DNA of 64,000 bases from Nocardia asteroides (lineage in GTDB: Bacteria; Actinomycetota; Actinomycetes; Mycobacteriales; Mycobacteriaceae), in NCBI RefSeq assembly GCF_021183625.1, contig NZ_CP089214.1:2542001-2606000 (forward strand), read 5' to 3'. This document shows, piece by piece, positions 42,656 to 53,282 of this stretch. The stretch's first letter is position 1. Every line of letters begins with the position of its first letter. The notes below the pieces were generated by a model. That model was not told the origin of the DNA and searched no databases. It saw only the letters and a program-made list of their open reading frames with translations. A program made the position numbers and the translations under genes.

Positions 42656-44131
42656 ATGACAGCGGTGGCCGAATCCGGTACGCAGACAGAACCGTTCATC
42701 CATCAGAAGCGCGGCCGCTGGCTGGAGCGCTGGGAGCCGGACAACACGCAATTCTGGGAGTCCGGCGGCAAGCGCACGGCGAAGAAGAACCTGTCCTTCT
42801 CGGTCTTCGCGGAGAACCTCGGCTTCAGCGTCTGGGTGATCTGGGGAACCGTGGTGACCAGCATGGGCGCCGCGGGCTTCCCGTTCCTGGCCGGGCTCGG
42901 CAAGGGCGACCCCGTCGCGGTGAGCAACGCGCTGCTGCTCACCTCCACCCCGACCCTGGTCGGCGCGGCGCTGCGCATCCCGTACACCTTCGCCATCCCA
43001 CGCTTCGGCGGGCGGGCGTTCACGGCGTTCAGCGCGGCGATGCTGCTCATCCCGACGCTGGGGCTCGCCTGGTTCGTCAACCAGCCGGGCACCCCCATGT
43101 GGGTCTTCCTGGTGCTGGCCGCGCTGGCCGGGGTCGGCGGCGGCAACTTCTCCTCGTCGATGGCGAACATCTCGTTCTTCTTCCCGGAGGGCAAGAAGGG
43201 CGCGGCGCTCGGAATCAACGCCGCGGGCGGCAATCTCGGCGTCGCGCAGACTCAGCTGGTGCTGCCGCTGCTGATCACCCTCGGCACCCACCTGACCGCG
43301 AAGGACCCGGCCGGGTACCGCTTCGGCATCACGCTCTCGGTGCTGATCTGGGTGCCGTTCATCCTGGTGGCGACCTTCGGCGCGCTGCGCTACATGGACA
43401 GCATCGCGACCGCGAAATCGGACGGCCGCTCGTACAAGCTGGCGCTCACCAACCAGCACACCTGGGTGATGTCGTTCCTCTACATCGGCACCTTCGGCTC
43501 CTTCATCGGCTTCTCCTTCGCCTTCCCGACCCTGATCAAGGCCAACTTCCCGAACCTGGCGCAGATCGGCTGGATCACCACGCTCGGCAACCTGGCCTTC
43601 CTCGGCGCACTGGTCGGCTCGTTCAGCAGGCCGTTCGGCGGCTGGATCTCGGACCGGGTCGGCGGCGCCAGGATGACCGTCGGGGTGTTCGGCGGAATGG
43701 CGGTCGCGGTGGTGCTGATCATGGCGGCGCTGGAGATGAAGAGCTTCCCGCTCTACCTGATCTCGTTCCTGCTGCTCTTCGTGCTCACCGGGATCGGCAA
43801 CGGCTCCACCTACCGGATGATCCCGTCGATCTTCAGCGCCGAGGTCACCCGGCGGGCGGATGCGCACGGCATGAGCGCCGCGGAGGCGACGGCATCGGCC
43901 CGGCGCCAGGCCGGGGCGGCGATCGGCGTCATCGGGGCGGTCGGCGCCTCCGGCGGGTACCTGCTGCAGCAGGCGCTCCGGCTGTCGAACATCAACTTCG
44001 GCAGCATGGCGCCCGCCTTCTGGGCCTACGCCGTCGCCTTCCTGGTGATGGCCGGGGTGACCTGGTGGTTCTACCTGCGGTCCTCGTTCGCGGTGCAGCG
44101 CGCGCCCTCGCTCGCCTACGCCAACGTCTGA
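42656..44131 (+). CDS. narK2: Second nitrate/nitrite transporter (NarK family)
   Basis: 491-residue, 12-helix major facilitator. Seen: STPTLVGAALRIPYTFAIPRFGGR, the nitrate signature AGVGGGNFSSSMANISFFFP, GAALGINAAGGNLGVAQTQ, and GIGNGSTYRMIPSIF. It differs clearly from the narK of the nir operon and has a longer N-terminal tail and central loop. ATG at 42656 with GGAAGGA six bases upstream. Mycobacteria carry several NarK paralogs, with nitrate uptake linked to nitrite export; which direction this one favours cannot be told. Confidence 0.91.
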   Translation: MTAVAESGTQTEPFIHQKRGRWLERWEPDNTQFWESGGKRTAKKNLSFSVFAENLGFSVWVIWGTVVTSMGAAGFPFLAGLGKGDPVAVSNALLLTSTPTLVGAALRIPYTFAIPRFGGRAFTAFSAAMLLIPTLGLAWFVNQPGTPMWVFLVLAALAGVGGGNFSSSMANISFFFPEGKKGAALGINAAGGNLGVAQTQLVLPLLITLGTHLTAKDPAGYRFGITLSVLIWVPFILVATFGALRYMDSIATAKSDGRSYKLALTNQHTWVMSFLYIGTFGSFIGFSFAFPTLIKANFPNLAQIGWITTLGNLAFLGALVGSFSRPFGGWISDRVGGARMTVGVFGGMAVAVVLIMAALEMKSFPLYLISFLLLFVLTGIGNGSTYRMIPSIFSAEVTRRADAHGMSAAEATASARRQAGAAIGVIGAVGASGGYLLQQALRLSNINFGSMAPAFWAYAVAFLVMAGVTWWFYLRSSFAVQRAPSLAYANV

Positions 44132-44141
44132 CCCGCGCACT

Positions 44142-44176
44142 CGAACGGCGCACCGGAGCCCCCGGCGCGCCGTTCG
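44142..44176. terminator. Hairpin between narK2 and the convergent TIGR02569 gene
   Basis: Stem CGAACGGCGC (44142-44151) pairs perfectly with GCGCCGTTCG (44167-44176); the intervening bases can form an inner CCGG stem. No T-run follows. Position between two stops fits a shared terminator. Confidence 0.6.
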
Positions 44177-44181
44177 CGCGT

Positions 44182-45033
44182 TCAGACCAGGAGCCGGACC
44201 ATGTCGGCGGTGCGGGCGAGGCCGGGAAACGCCTCCGCGCTGGAGCGCGGGTGCAGGGCGTGCACGGCGAGCCGGAACATGACCGCGCGCAGCAGCATCT
44301 GCGGCCACTCGGGCAGCTCACCCCAGCGCTCCAGCAGGCCGTCGTCGGCGCCGCCCCAGGAGAGCGCGTCCACCACGATCACCCCGGCCGCCCAGGCGAC
44401 GGGGCGCCAGTAGGGGGTGAGGTCGGTGAGGCCGGGTGTGCTGAGGCCGTTGAAGAGCACGGTGCCGAAGAGGTCGCCGTGCACCAGCTGCGCGGGGGTG
44501 CGCACCGGGCGGCGCAGCGTGGCCAGCTGGCCGATCAGCTCCATGCTGCGCACGCCGTCCGGCGAGGTCGGCGGCGGCGCACCCGCCCCGCGCAGGCTGC
44601 GCAGCGGGATGGCCTCCCAGGCCGCGCGGTCGGCGGCGACGAAGACGTCGACGTCCAGCCACGGCGCGACCGGCGGCTGCGCCAGGAACCGCGGCCGCTC
44701 CAGCCCCGCGGTGGCCTCGTGCAGCCGCAGCGAGACCGAGACCACCTCGTCGTGCCTCGGCTCGGGGACGCCGTCCAGGTAGTGGTCGGCGCGCCAGCCG
44801 GAGACGACGTAGCGGCCGTCGGTGGCGCGCACCGGACGGGCCAGCCGCACGCCGTCCACCGTCAGCGTCTCGCGCACCCGCGCCGACCACGCGGAGCGCG
44901 CGTGGTCGGCCACCGGGCTGAGCACCACATCGTCGAGCAACCAGCCACCGTCCCAGTCGCCCAGCGACACCGGGGTGACCGACTGCAGGCCGAAGGTGGC
45001 TCGCACGTGATCGGGAGGTTCCTCGGAGGTCAC
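44182..45033 (-). CDS. TIGR02569 family protein, phosphotransferase-like fold
   Basis: 283-residue actinobacterial protein matching the family represented by Rv3205c. The C-terminal half looks like an aminoglycoside phosphotransferase/kinase fold, with the catalytic-loop-like HGDLFGTVLFNG. The Asn expected in HGDLxxxN is absent, so catalysis is doubtful. Other landmarks: VSGWRADHYLDGVPEPRHDEVV and a late DALSWGGADDGLLERW. GTG at 45033 with TACGGT six bases upstream. It follows moeZ on the same strand, as in mycobacteria. Confidence 0.82.
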   Translation of the reverse strand: MTSEEPPDHVRATFGLQSVTPVSLGDWDGGWLLDDVVLSPVADHARSAWSARVRETLTVDGVRLARPVRATDGRYVVSGWRADHYLDGVPEPRHDEVVSVSLRLHEATAGLERPRFLAQPPVAPWLDVDVFVAADRAAWEAIPLRSLRGAGAPPPTSPDGVRSMELIGQLATLRRPVRTPAQLVHGDLFGTVLFNGLSTPGLTDLTPYWRPVAWAAGVIVVDALSWGGADDGLLERWGELPEWPQMLLRAVMFRLAVHALHPRSSAEAFPGLARTADMVRLLV

Positions 45034-45135
45034 GGCGGTACCGTAACTCCGCTTCCGGAACCCCGACGGTCGCCGCGCCGCAGCGGGAAACTGCTGTAGC
45101 ACATCCGTAGCATCCGCCGTGACCAGCGGCTGCGG

Positions 45136-46332
45136 TCAGTACACGGGCAGTGTCCTGTCCACCTGGTTGGCCCAGGCGATGACGCCGCCCTGCAGGTGCG
45201 TCGCGTCCGCGAAGCCGGCCTGCTTGAGCGCGGCCAGCGCCTCGGCCGAGCGGATCCCGGTCTTGCAGTGCAGCACGATGGGCCGGTTCTGCGGCAGCTC
45301 GGCGAGCGCCTCGCCGGAGAGGATCCGGTCCTTGGGGATGAGCGTGGCGCCGTCGATGTGCACGATGTCCCACTCCACCGGCTCGCGCACGTCGATCAGC
45401 TCGACCTTGTCCGCGGCGAGCAGCGCCTCCAGCTCGCGGGCGGTGATCGTCGAGCCCGCGGCGGCGGCCTGGCCCTCGTCGGAGACGACGCCGCAGAAGG
45501 CGTCGTAGTCGATCAGCTCGGTGATCGGCTGCCGCTCCGGGTCGCGGCGCAGCTTGATGGTGCGGTAGTTCATGTCCAGTGCGTCGTAGACCATGAGCCT
45601 GCCGAGCAGCGGCTCGCCGATGCCGGTGAGCAGCTTGATCGCCTCGGTGACCATGACCGAGCCGATCGAGGCGCAGAGCACGCCGAGCACGCCGCCCTCG
45701 GCGCAGGACGGGACCATGCCCGGCGGCGGGGCCTCCGGGTAGAGGTCGCGGTAGTTGATGCCTCTCTTTTCACCATCCGGCGCGTCGGGGGCGTCCTCCC
45801 AGAAGACCGAGACCTGACCCTCGAAGCGGTAGATCGAGCCCCAGACGTAGGGCTTGCCCGCCAGCACGGCGGCGTCGTTCACCAGGTAGCGGGTGGCGAA
45901 GTTGTCGGTGCCGTCCACGATCAGGTCGTACTCGCGGAACAGCTCGACGGCGTTCTCCGGCTCCAGCCGGATCTTGTGCAGCCGCACGTCGATGCCGGAG
46001 TTGATCTCCAGGATGGAGTCGCGCGCGCTGTCCGCCTTCGGCCGCCCGATGTCGGACTCGCCGTGGATGACCTGGCGCTGCAGGTTGGAGGCGTCCACCT
46101 CGTCGAACTCGACGATGCCGAGCGTGCCGACGCCCGCCGCGGCCAGGTAGAGCAGCGCCGGGGAGCCGAGTCCGCCCGCGCCGATCACCAGGACCCTGGC
46201 GTTCTTCAGCCGCTTCTGCCCGTCGACGCCCAGGTCCGGGATGATCAGGTGCCTGCTGTAGCGGGCCACCTCGTCCCTGGTGAGTTCGGCGGCCGGTTCG
46301 ACCAGTGGCGGCAGCGACTTCGATGATGACAC
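45136..46332 (-). CDS. moeZ: MoeZ: adenylyltransferase/sulfurtransferase (ThiF plus rhodanese)
   Basis: 398-residue two-domain enzyme that adenylates the C-terminus of ubiquitin-like sulfur carriers and converts it to a thiocarboxylate. In mycobacteria MoeZ acts on CysO and on molybdopterin synthase small subunits. Seen: E1-like nucleotide site VLVIGAGGLGSPALLYLA near residue 47, DGTDNFATRYLVND, and a C-terminal rhodanese domain with active-site Cys in VLHCKTGIRSAE. GTG start with GAGGAG upstream. Matches Rv3206c in content and position. Confidence 0.94.
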   Translation of the reverse strand: MSSSKSLPPLVEPAAELTRDEVARYSRHLIIPDLGVDGQKRLKNARVLVIGAGGLGSPALLYLAAAGVGTLGIVEFDEVDASNLQRQVIHGESDIGRPKADSARDSILEINSGIDVRLHKIRLEPENAVELFREYDLIVDGTDNFATRYLVNDAAVLAGKPYVWGSIYRFEGQVSVFWEDAPDAPDGEKRGINYRDLYPEAPPPGMVPSCAEGGVLGVLCASIGSVMVTEAIKLLTGIGEPLLGRLMVYDALDMNYRTIKLRRDPERQPITELIDYDAFCGVVSDEGQAAAAGSTITARELEALLAADKVELIDVREPVEWDIVHIDGATLIPKDRILSGEALAELPQNRPIVLHCKTGIRSAEALAALKQAGFADATHLQGGVIAWANQVDRTLPVY

Positions 46333-46431
46333 GTCAAGGACTCCTCGCGTCGATGGCCGGTGAGTTTCTCCGTGCAACGCCGGTGACCGGCCGCTTCTTC
46401 CCGGCCATCGTCGCGCACCGGGAGACCGCGC

Positions 46432-48335
<1,904 letters not shown>

Positions 48336-48340
48336 CCCGA

Positions 48341-48381
48341 CGACGAGGGCCCCGCACCGAATCGGTGCGGGGCCCTCGTCG
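48341..48381. terminator. Perfect 19-bp stem-loop terminator
   Basis: Positions 48341-48359 pair without mismatch with 48363-48381 around a three-base loop AAT. The stem is very GC-rich and begins CGACGAGGGCCCC. It lies six bases after the TetR stop and ten before the DUF3107 stop, so it serves both strands. Confidence 0.88.
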
Positions 48382-48391
48382 TCGGTTGGGT

Positions 48392-48619
48392 TCAGACGGC
48401 GGCGAAGCCGACCCGGCCCGCGGCGGAGGCGCCGATCTCGACGTAGGCCACCTTCGCGGCCTGGATCAGGTACTTGCGGCCCTTCTCGTCGGTCAGCGAC
48501 AGCACCCCGTTCTCGCCGGCGAGCGCGCCGCTGACCAGGGACTCGACCTCGGCCGGGGTCTGCGAGCTGGCGATCACGAGCTCCCGCGGGCTATCCGAAA
48601 TACCGATCTTGACCTCCAC
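48392..48619 (-). CDS. DUF3107 family small protein
   Basis: 75-residue protein of the actinobacterial DUF3107 family (TB9.4, Rv3208A). Landmarks: EVKIGISDSPRELVIASSQ, LSLTDEKGRKYLI and KVAYVEIGASAAGRVGF. Role unknown. I chose GTG at 48619 because GGAGG lies six bases upstream and the mycobacterial protein also begins MEVKIG; a TTG six bases further upstream would sit directly on the ribosome site. Confidence 0.88.
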   Translation of the reverse strand: MEVKIGISDSPRELVIASSQTPAEVESLVSGALAGENGVLSLTDEKGRKYLIQAAKVAYVEIGASAAGRVGFAAV

Positions 48620-48741
48620 GGCCAACCTCCGAACCTAGAGTCCTGTGCTGTCGGTCCCAGGCTAGTCGAGCACGCGACGGGCACCTCGCGCGGACGCTTC
48701 GCTCTGCGCGAAACGCGGCTTCACCACGGCAGGCGCACAGC

Positions 48742-49281
48742 TCAGGCCGGCTCCACCAGCTGGATCTCCAGCTCGATCTTGACCGCGCTGCTCAGGAAAC
48801 CGGGAGCGGGCGCGCCGACGCCGAGCGCGGTGCGGTCGATGCTGCCGGTGGCGGAGAAGCCGGCGTGCAGCTTCTCGTCGCCGGGGAACTGCTGGAGACC
48901 GCCCCACTCCACCTCCAGCGTCAGCGGGGTGCTCTTGTCGCCGAGCGTGGCCTCGCCCTCGACGGTGAAGGTCTCGGCGATCCGCACCGGCGCGGCGGCG
49001 CGGAAGGTGAGGGTCGGGCGGTTGGCGACGTCGAGGAAGTCGGCGGCGCGCACGTGCTCGTCGCGGCCGGGGTTGCCGGTGTCGAAGGAGTCGAGCTGGA
49101 TGCTCGCGCCGAGGGTGGCGAGCCCGGCCTCGTCGACGGCGAACTCGGTCTCGAAGCTGGTGAACCGGCCGCGCACCTTGGCGATGCCGAGGTGCCGGAC
49201 GGTGAAACCGACCGAGGAGTGATGGGCGTCGAGGGTCCAGGCGCCGGGCTTCAGCAGGGTGTCGTTCGTGCTCGTGGTCAT
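48742..49281 (-). CDS. YceI family lipocalin-like protein
   Basis: 179-residue YceI protein, an extended beta-barrel that binds polyisoprenoid-type lipids in known members. Landmarks: WTLDAHHSSVGFTVRHLGIAKVRGRF, SIQLDSFDTGNPGRDEHVRAADFLDV, and VEGEATLGDKSTPLTLEVEW. No signal peptide, so it is probably cytosolic. ATG start. It is divergent from an XRE/MmyB-type regulator over a 100-bp space with a perfect inverted repeat. Confidence 0.92.
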   Translation of the reverse strand: MTTSTNDTLLKPGAWTLDAHHSSVGFTVRHLGIAKVRGRFTSFETEFAVDEAGLATLGASIQLDSFDTGNPGRDEHVRAADFLDVANRPTLTFRAAAPVRIAETFTVEGEATLGDKSTPLTLEVEWGGLQQFPGDEKLHAGFSATGSIDRTALGVGAPAPGFLSSAVKIELEIQLVEPA

Positions 49282-49296
49282 GGTTCCACGGTGCCC

Positions 49297-49313
49297 GTAC
49301 CCGGCGGGGGTAC
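49297..49313. promoter_or_regulatory. Candidate operator between yceI and its XRE regulator
   Basis: Perfect inverted repeat GTACCC-GGCGG-GGGTAC in the divergent intergenic region, 16 bp from the yceI start. A position over the yceI promoter suggests repression by the regulator encoded at 49382. Confidence 0.55.
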
Positions 49314-49381
49314 CAAGGCCGCGGTTATCCTGGCACCGACAGGGCGAGGCTGGCGCTCCTCGGATTCGGCATCATGGAGCG

Positions 49382-50215
49382 ATGTCAGGCAACAGGTTCG
49401 CCGAGTTCCTCGTCGCGCGCAGGGCCGAGCTGCGCCCCGCCGACGTCGGGCTGCCCGGCGCAGGCCGCCGCCGGACACCGGGGCTGCGCCGCGAGGAGGT
49501 CGCCGTGCGTGCCGGGGTGAGCGTGGACTACCTGGCCCGGCTGGAGCAGGGCAGGGACATGAACCCGTCGATCGCGGTGGTGGACGCGCTGGCCGACGCG
49601 CTGCTGCTGGACGACGCGCAGCGGCGCCACATCGGGCTGCTCGCGCTCACCGCGGGCCGCGAGGAGCGCTGCCCGGGTGCAGGCACCGCGGCGCGGGTGG
49701 TCCCGGAGAGTGTCGAGGCCATCGTCCGCGCGCTCGACCCGACCCCCGCCTTCGTGCTCGGCCGCGGCCTCACCGTGCGCACCGGCAACCGGGCCTGGAC
49801 GGAGTTCGCCGAGCCGCTCGGCCTGCTGGACCACCCCGGCGACCTCGCGTACTGGGTCTTCCGGCACGAGGCCGCGCGCCGAGTGCTGCACAACCGGGCC
49901 GCCGTCGCCGAGTCCTTCACCGCCATGCTCTACCGGGCGAGCACCCGCTGGCCGACCGACCGGGAGCTGCGCGAGATCATCGACGACCTGCGGCGGATCC
50001 CGGAGTTCGCGCAGCGCTGGCAGCCGCGGCTGGCCGCCGAGCCCGCCCCGACGCCGCTGCGGCTGGAGCACCCGGTGCACGGCGCCGTCACGATCACCAC
50101 CGAGCTGCTGGAGACGCAGCGGGACCACACCGTCGTGGTGTGGCTACCCGATCGCGAGCTCGCCCGCGGACAGGGGCTCCGGCTGGTGCGCGGCGACCGC
50201 GCGGCCAACGAGTAG
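49382..50215 (+). CDS. XRE-family regulator with MmyB-like ligand domain
   Basis: 277-residue regulator. The HTH at about 8-75 contains RRRTPGLRREEVAVRAGVSVDYLARLEQGRD. The MmyB-like ligand domain follows, with LDPTPAFVLGRGLTVRTGNRAWTEFAEPLG, WVFRHEAARRVL and STRWPTDRELREIIDDL. It is a third MmyB-type protein in this window but belongs to the LRREEVA subtype rather than that of the tandem pair near narG. ATG with a close GGAG. Most likely controls the divergent yceI gene. Confidence 0.88.
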   Translation: MSGNRFAEFLVARRAELRPADVGLPGAGRRRTPGLRREEVAVRAGVSVDYLARLEQGRDMNPSIAVVDALADALLLDDAQRRHIGLLALTAGREERCPGAGTAARVVPESVEAIVRALDPTPAFVLGRGLTVRTGNRAWTEFAEPLGLLDHPGDLAYWVFRHEAARRVLHNRAAVAESFTAMLYRASTRWPTDRELREIIDDLRRIPEFAQRWQPRLAAEPAPTPLRLEHPVHGAVTITTELLETQRDHTVVVWLPDRELARGQGLRLVRGDRAANE

Positions 50216-50224
50216 CAACCGGGA

Positions 50225-50914
50225 TCAGAGGCCGAGGGCGGACATCCGCGCAGCGTGCCCGGCCTGCATGCGCTCGATCAACTTCGCCATGCCGTTCAGG
50301 TCGCCGGTGGCGCTGAGCACCAGCTCGGTGAGATCGTCCCGCTGCGCCATCACGTACTGCGCCTGGGTGATCGCCTCGCCGAGCAGCCTGCGCCCCCAGA
50401 GCGTGAGCCGGTCGCGCTCGGACCCGTTCTCCCGCACCGCGTTCCGCACCTCGTCGACGACGAACTGGGAGTGCCCGGTCTCGGCGAGCACGTCGCGCAC
50501 CACGGCGCCGACCTCGATGGGCAGCGAGCCCGCGATCTCGGTGTAGAAGTCCGCGGCGATCCCGTCGCCGACGTAGAACTTGACCATCGACTCCAGCCAG
50601 GTCGACGGGTCGGTGGAGGCGTGGTAGTCGTCGAGCGCGCGGATGAAGGGGGCCATCGCCGCGTAGACGTCGACGCCGCGTTCGGCGAGCGCGGTCTGCA
50701 ACGTGCCGAAGTGCCCCATCTCGGCCGCCGCCATCTTCGCCGCGAGCACCTTGCCCGACAGCGTCGGCGAGAGCGCGGCCTCCTGGGCCAGCCGGTAGAA
50801 GGCGGAGATCTCGCCGTAGGCGAGGACCGCGAAGAGATCGTTCACCCCGGGGTGCTCCGCGGGCACGGCCGGCTCGGACGAGGACACGTCGGCAGCAGGC
50901 GACTCGACTCCCAT
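50225..50914 (-). CDS. Ferritin-like diiron protein (MiaE-like)
   Basis: 229-residue four-helix ferritin-like protein. Repeated diiron ligands are visible: E in YGEISAFYR, E and H in AAAEMGHF, E in DFYTEIAG, and E and H in LAETGHSQF. This matches the MiaE_2-type family (tRNA 2-methylthio-isopentenyl-adenosine hydroxylase-like), found as Rv3210c in mycobacteria; the substrate is unproven. ATG at 50914 with TACCCT six bases upstream. It lies next to the rhlE helicase region in conserved order. Confidence 0.85.
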   Translation of the reverse strand: MGVESPAADVSSSEPAVPAEHPGVNDLFAVLAYGEISAFYRLAQEAALSPTLSGKVLAAKMAAAEMGHFGTLQTALAERGVDVYAAMAPFIRALDDYHASTDPSTWLESMVKFYVGDGIAADFYTEIAGSLPIEVGAVVRDVLAETGHSQFVVDEVRNAVRENGSERDRLTLWGRRLLGEAITQAQYVMAQRDDLTELVLSATGDLNGMAKLIERMQAGHAARMSALGL

Positions 50915-50931
50915 GCGCACAGGGTAGCCCG

Positions 50932-52032
50932 CTACCGGACCGGCGCTACCCCACCGGCCACCTCGACCTGTTCGGTGAGGAATTTGTCCAGGTAGGTCCA
51001 GGTGGAGTGGGCGGCGTCGGGGCCGGTCAGGATGCCGAGGTGGCTGCCGGGCGCGGTCTCGTACCGCACCGCGCGGGCGCCGGTCAGGGTGCGCAGCCCG
51101 GTCTGCACCGCGCCGGCCGGGGTGATGGCGTCGCGCGGGCCGCCGACGAGCAGCACCGCCGCGGCGACCTCGGCCAGCGCGATCCGGCGCGCGCCGAGCC
51201 GGAGCACGCCGGACTCGAGGTCGCCTGCCAGCACGAAGCGCTGCCAGACCTGGTCCATGAAGCGGCCGGGGTAGCCGGCCATGTCGGCCAGGAACCGGTC
51301 GATGGTCTGCATCTTGGCCAGCGCGTCGGTGTTCGCCAGGTTGCGCGCGAGGAAGAACGGCCGGGTGAGCTCGCGGTCCCAGGCGGAGAGGCGGTAGGAG
51401 AGCCTGGTCAGCGGCGCGGGCACGCCGCCCGCGGCCCGGATCGCGGCCGAGGTGAGCTGCCCGCCGGTCGGCGCCGCCAGCAGCCGCAGCTGCGGCACGC
51501 CGAGCATCCCGCGGTAGTCGAGCGGCGAGCCGACCGCGGTGACCGAGCGGATCGGCAGCTCCGGGTGCGCGGCCGCGGTGAGCAGCGCGAGCGTGCCGCC
51601 GAGCGACCAGCAGACCAGGTCGACCGGGGCGCCGCCGCGATCCGCGGAGGTGCGCAGCACCGACTCCGGCAGGATGCGGTCGATCCAGTCCGCCAGCCCC
51701 AGCCGCCGGTCCGCGTACCCCACCGGCCCGTAGTCGACCAGGTACGGCGCCCGGCCGGAGCCGCGCAGGAACTCGACCACGCTCTGCCCCGGCCGCAGGT
51801 CGAAGCAGCTCGCGGGGGCGGCCAGCGGCGGGACCAGCAGCACCGCGGGGGCGTCGGCGGGGCCACGGTGGTGGTAGCGGCGCAGGGTCAGCTGCGGCTC
51901 GGCACACAGCACGTCGGACGGCATCGGCTCCGACGCTCCGACGCCGGAGCCGAGCGGGGTCAGCGCCAGCGCGTTGCGGGCGGCGCGGGAAACAGCGGCG
52001 ACGATGCTCACCGCATCAATCTCGCACATCAC
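50932..52032 (-). CDS. Alpha/beta hydrolase, PHA-synthase-like
   Basis: 366-residue alpha/beta hydrolase related to the PhaC group. Landmarks: VLLVPPLAAPASCFDLRPGQSVVEFLRG, LVDYGPVGYADRRLGLADWID, and the lipase box CWSLGG with Ser where true PHA synthases have Cys. Late Asp in GPRDAITPAGA and His in GSHLGILTG can complete the triad. So hydrolysis rather than polymer synthesis is expected; the substrate is unknown. Start ambiguous: GTG 52032, ATG 52029 or GTG 52011. Confidence 0.8.
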   Translation of the reverse strand: MMCEIDAVSIVAAVSRAARNALALTPLGSGVGASEPMPSDVLCAEPQLTLRRYHHRGPADAPAVLLVPPLAAPASCFDLRPGQSVVEFLRGSGRAPYLVDYGPVGYADRRLGLADWIDRILPESVLRTSADRGGAPVDLVCWSLGGTLALLTAAAHPELPIRSVTAVGSPLDYRGMLGVPQLRLLAAPTGGQLTSAAIRAAGGVPAPLTRLSYRLSAWDRELTRPFFLARNLANTDALAKMQTIDRFLADMAGYPGRFMDQVWQRFVLAGDLESGVLRLGARRIALAEVAAAVLLVGGPRDAITPAGAVQTGLRTLTGARAVRYETAPGSHLGILTGPDAAHSTWTYLDKFLTEQVEVAGGVAPVR

Positions 52033-52080
52033 GGTACCGCCGGTACCGGGTAACTCGATTTCGTGACGAGGACCACGCCG

Positions 52081-52938
52081 TCACTCCCGCCGCAGCCCGA
52101 CCGGGCTCACCGCGGGGACGATCTCCCGCTGCACCGCGTCGACCAGCGGCGCCAGCGAGGTGGTGAGCTCGGTGGCGGCGTCGCTCGGCAGCGCGGCGAG
52201 CGCGCCGTTCCAGGCCGCCTCGTCGGTCACCCGCTCGACCCGCTGTAGCAGCGCGGAGCCGCTGCCGGTGAGCGTCGGACCGTCCGGCTCGCCGGCGACC
52301 AGCCCGGCGGCGCGCAGCTCGTCCACCGCGTCCGCCCACTCCCGCTCGGAGACCCCGCGCGCGGGCCGGATCACCGAGACCGGCGTCTTGCCCGCCGCCG
52401 CCTGCAGCACCAGCGCCTGCCGACCGGTGACACCGGCCCCGACCAGGGCGGCGACGTGCCCGTCGCCGCGGTGCTCGCGCAGCGCCGTCGCCAGCTGCCA
52501 GAGCGCGGCGACCGGGTCGGCGGGGAGCGGCAGCGCCGCGTTGGCGGCGAAGAGCGGGCGGCCGGTGGGGTCGGCGGCGCGCTGCACCGGCGCGAGCAGC
52601 TCGACCGCGCGGGCGCACTCGGCCGCACCGGCGCCCGCGCCGCGGAGCAGCTCGGTGGCGATCGCGGAGCGGGCGGTCAGGCAGGCATCGGGGGTCGCGC
52701 GGGCCCAGGCGTCCGGAAGTGCCGTGGTGACCATGGAACGGTGGAATCCGGCGAAGGTGGCGAGCACCGCGGCAGGCCCGACGGCGCCGAGCGGCGCGGC
52801 CCGGAAGGCGAAGTAGGTCTGCCAGTACCCGCGCAGCCCGACGGCGGTACCGGCCTCCTTGACCCCGGCCCCGAAATACACCACATCGTGCAGCGGCTCG
52901 AGCGTGGTCCAGATTCGACGGGCCGGATGAATTGCCAT
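52081..52938 (-). CDS. SCO6745/SalK-type helical protein
   Basis: 285-residue helix-rich protein of the SCO6745 family, which has a winged-helix-like segment and no proven activity. Landmarks: RRIWTTLEPLHDVVYFGAGVKEAG, GYWQTYFAFRAAPLGAVGPA, and REWADAVDELRAAGLV. ATG at 52938 with TACGCT seven bases upstream. It is divergent from the rhlE leader region. Confidence 0.78.
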   Translation of the reverse strand: MAIHPARRIWTTLEPLHDVVYFGAGVKEAGTAVGLRGYWQTYFAFRAAPLGAVGPAAVLATFAGFHRSMVTTALPDAWARATPDACLTARSAIATELLRGAGAGAAECARAVELLAPVQRAADPTGRPLFAANAALPLPADPVAALWQLATALREHRGDGHVAALVGAGVTGRQALVLQAAAGKTPVSVIRPARGVSEREWADAVDELRAAGLVAGEPDGPTLTGSGSALLQRVERVTDEAAWNGALAALPSDAATELTTSLAPLVDAVQREIVPAVSPVGLRRE

Positions 52939-53282
52939 GCGCGGCAGCGTACGTGGGCGTTCACCGAGGACAAACGGCCGGGCGGACGCAATTGTGCGAA
53001 CCCGGCATTCCGAGCGCGGAACAATAGCACGCTACAATCATTGCGGACAACGGAAGTTTGCCGGGTAATCGACCCGGGGAAACGCGCCCGATCTCGGGAC
53101 TCCGTTGCCGGGAAATGTGCGCGCACCGAATCCGCGGCACTGCCGCGCCGCGCCGACGATCCTGCGAGCGGGCCCCGCGAGGGGCTGCCTGCCCCGACCG
53201 TCCGGAAGCGAGCCGAGCGGGTGTCGTCCGAGGAGAAACGTGGTCGTCGCGGGCCACCGGCCCCCACACCTCGTGCGCGCTG
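52939..53282 (+). promoter_or_regulatory. Promoter and long leader upstream of rhlE
   Basis: 344-bp gap without a gene. A near-consensus -10 TACAAT (53033-53038) predicts transcription from about 53045, leaving an untranslated leader of about 240 bases. Just downstream CGGGT-AATCG-ACCCG can form a hairpin near 53061-53075. A long structured leader is common for DEAD-box helicase genes controlled by their own product or by cold. Confidence 0.5.

Noticed and set aside
45136..46332. moeZ as a dedicated part of the nitrate reductase molybdenum system
   Set aside because: It lies outside the accessory block, in conserved core order, and MoeZ is known to serve several sulfur-carrier proteins.
51000..52032. 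Polyhydroxyalkanoate synthase
   Set aside because: The lipase-type box has Ser, not the Cys required for polymerisation, and no PHA genes are nearby.
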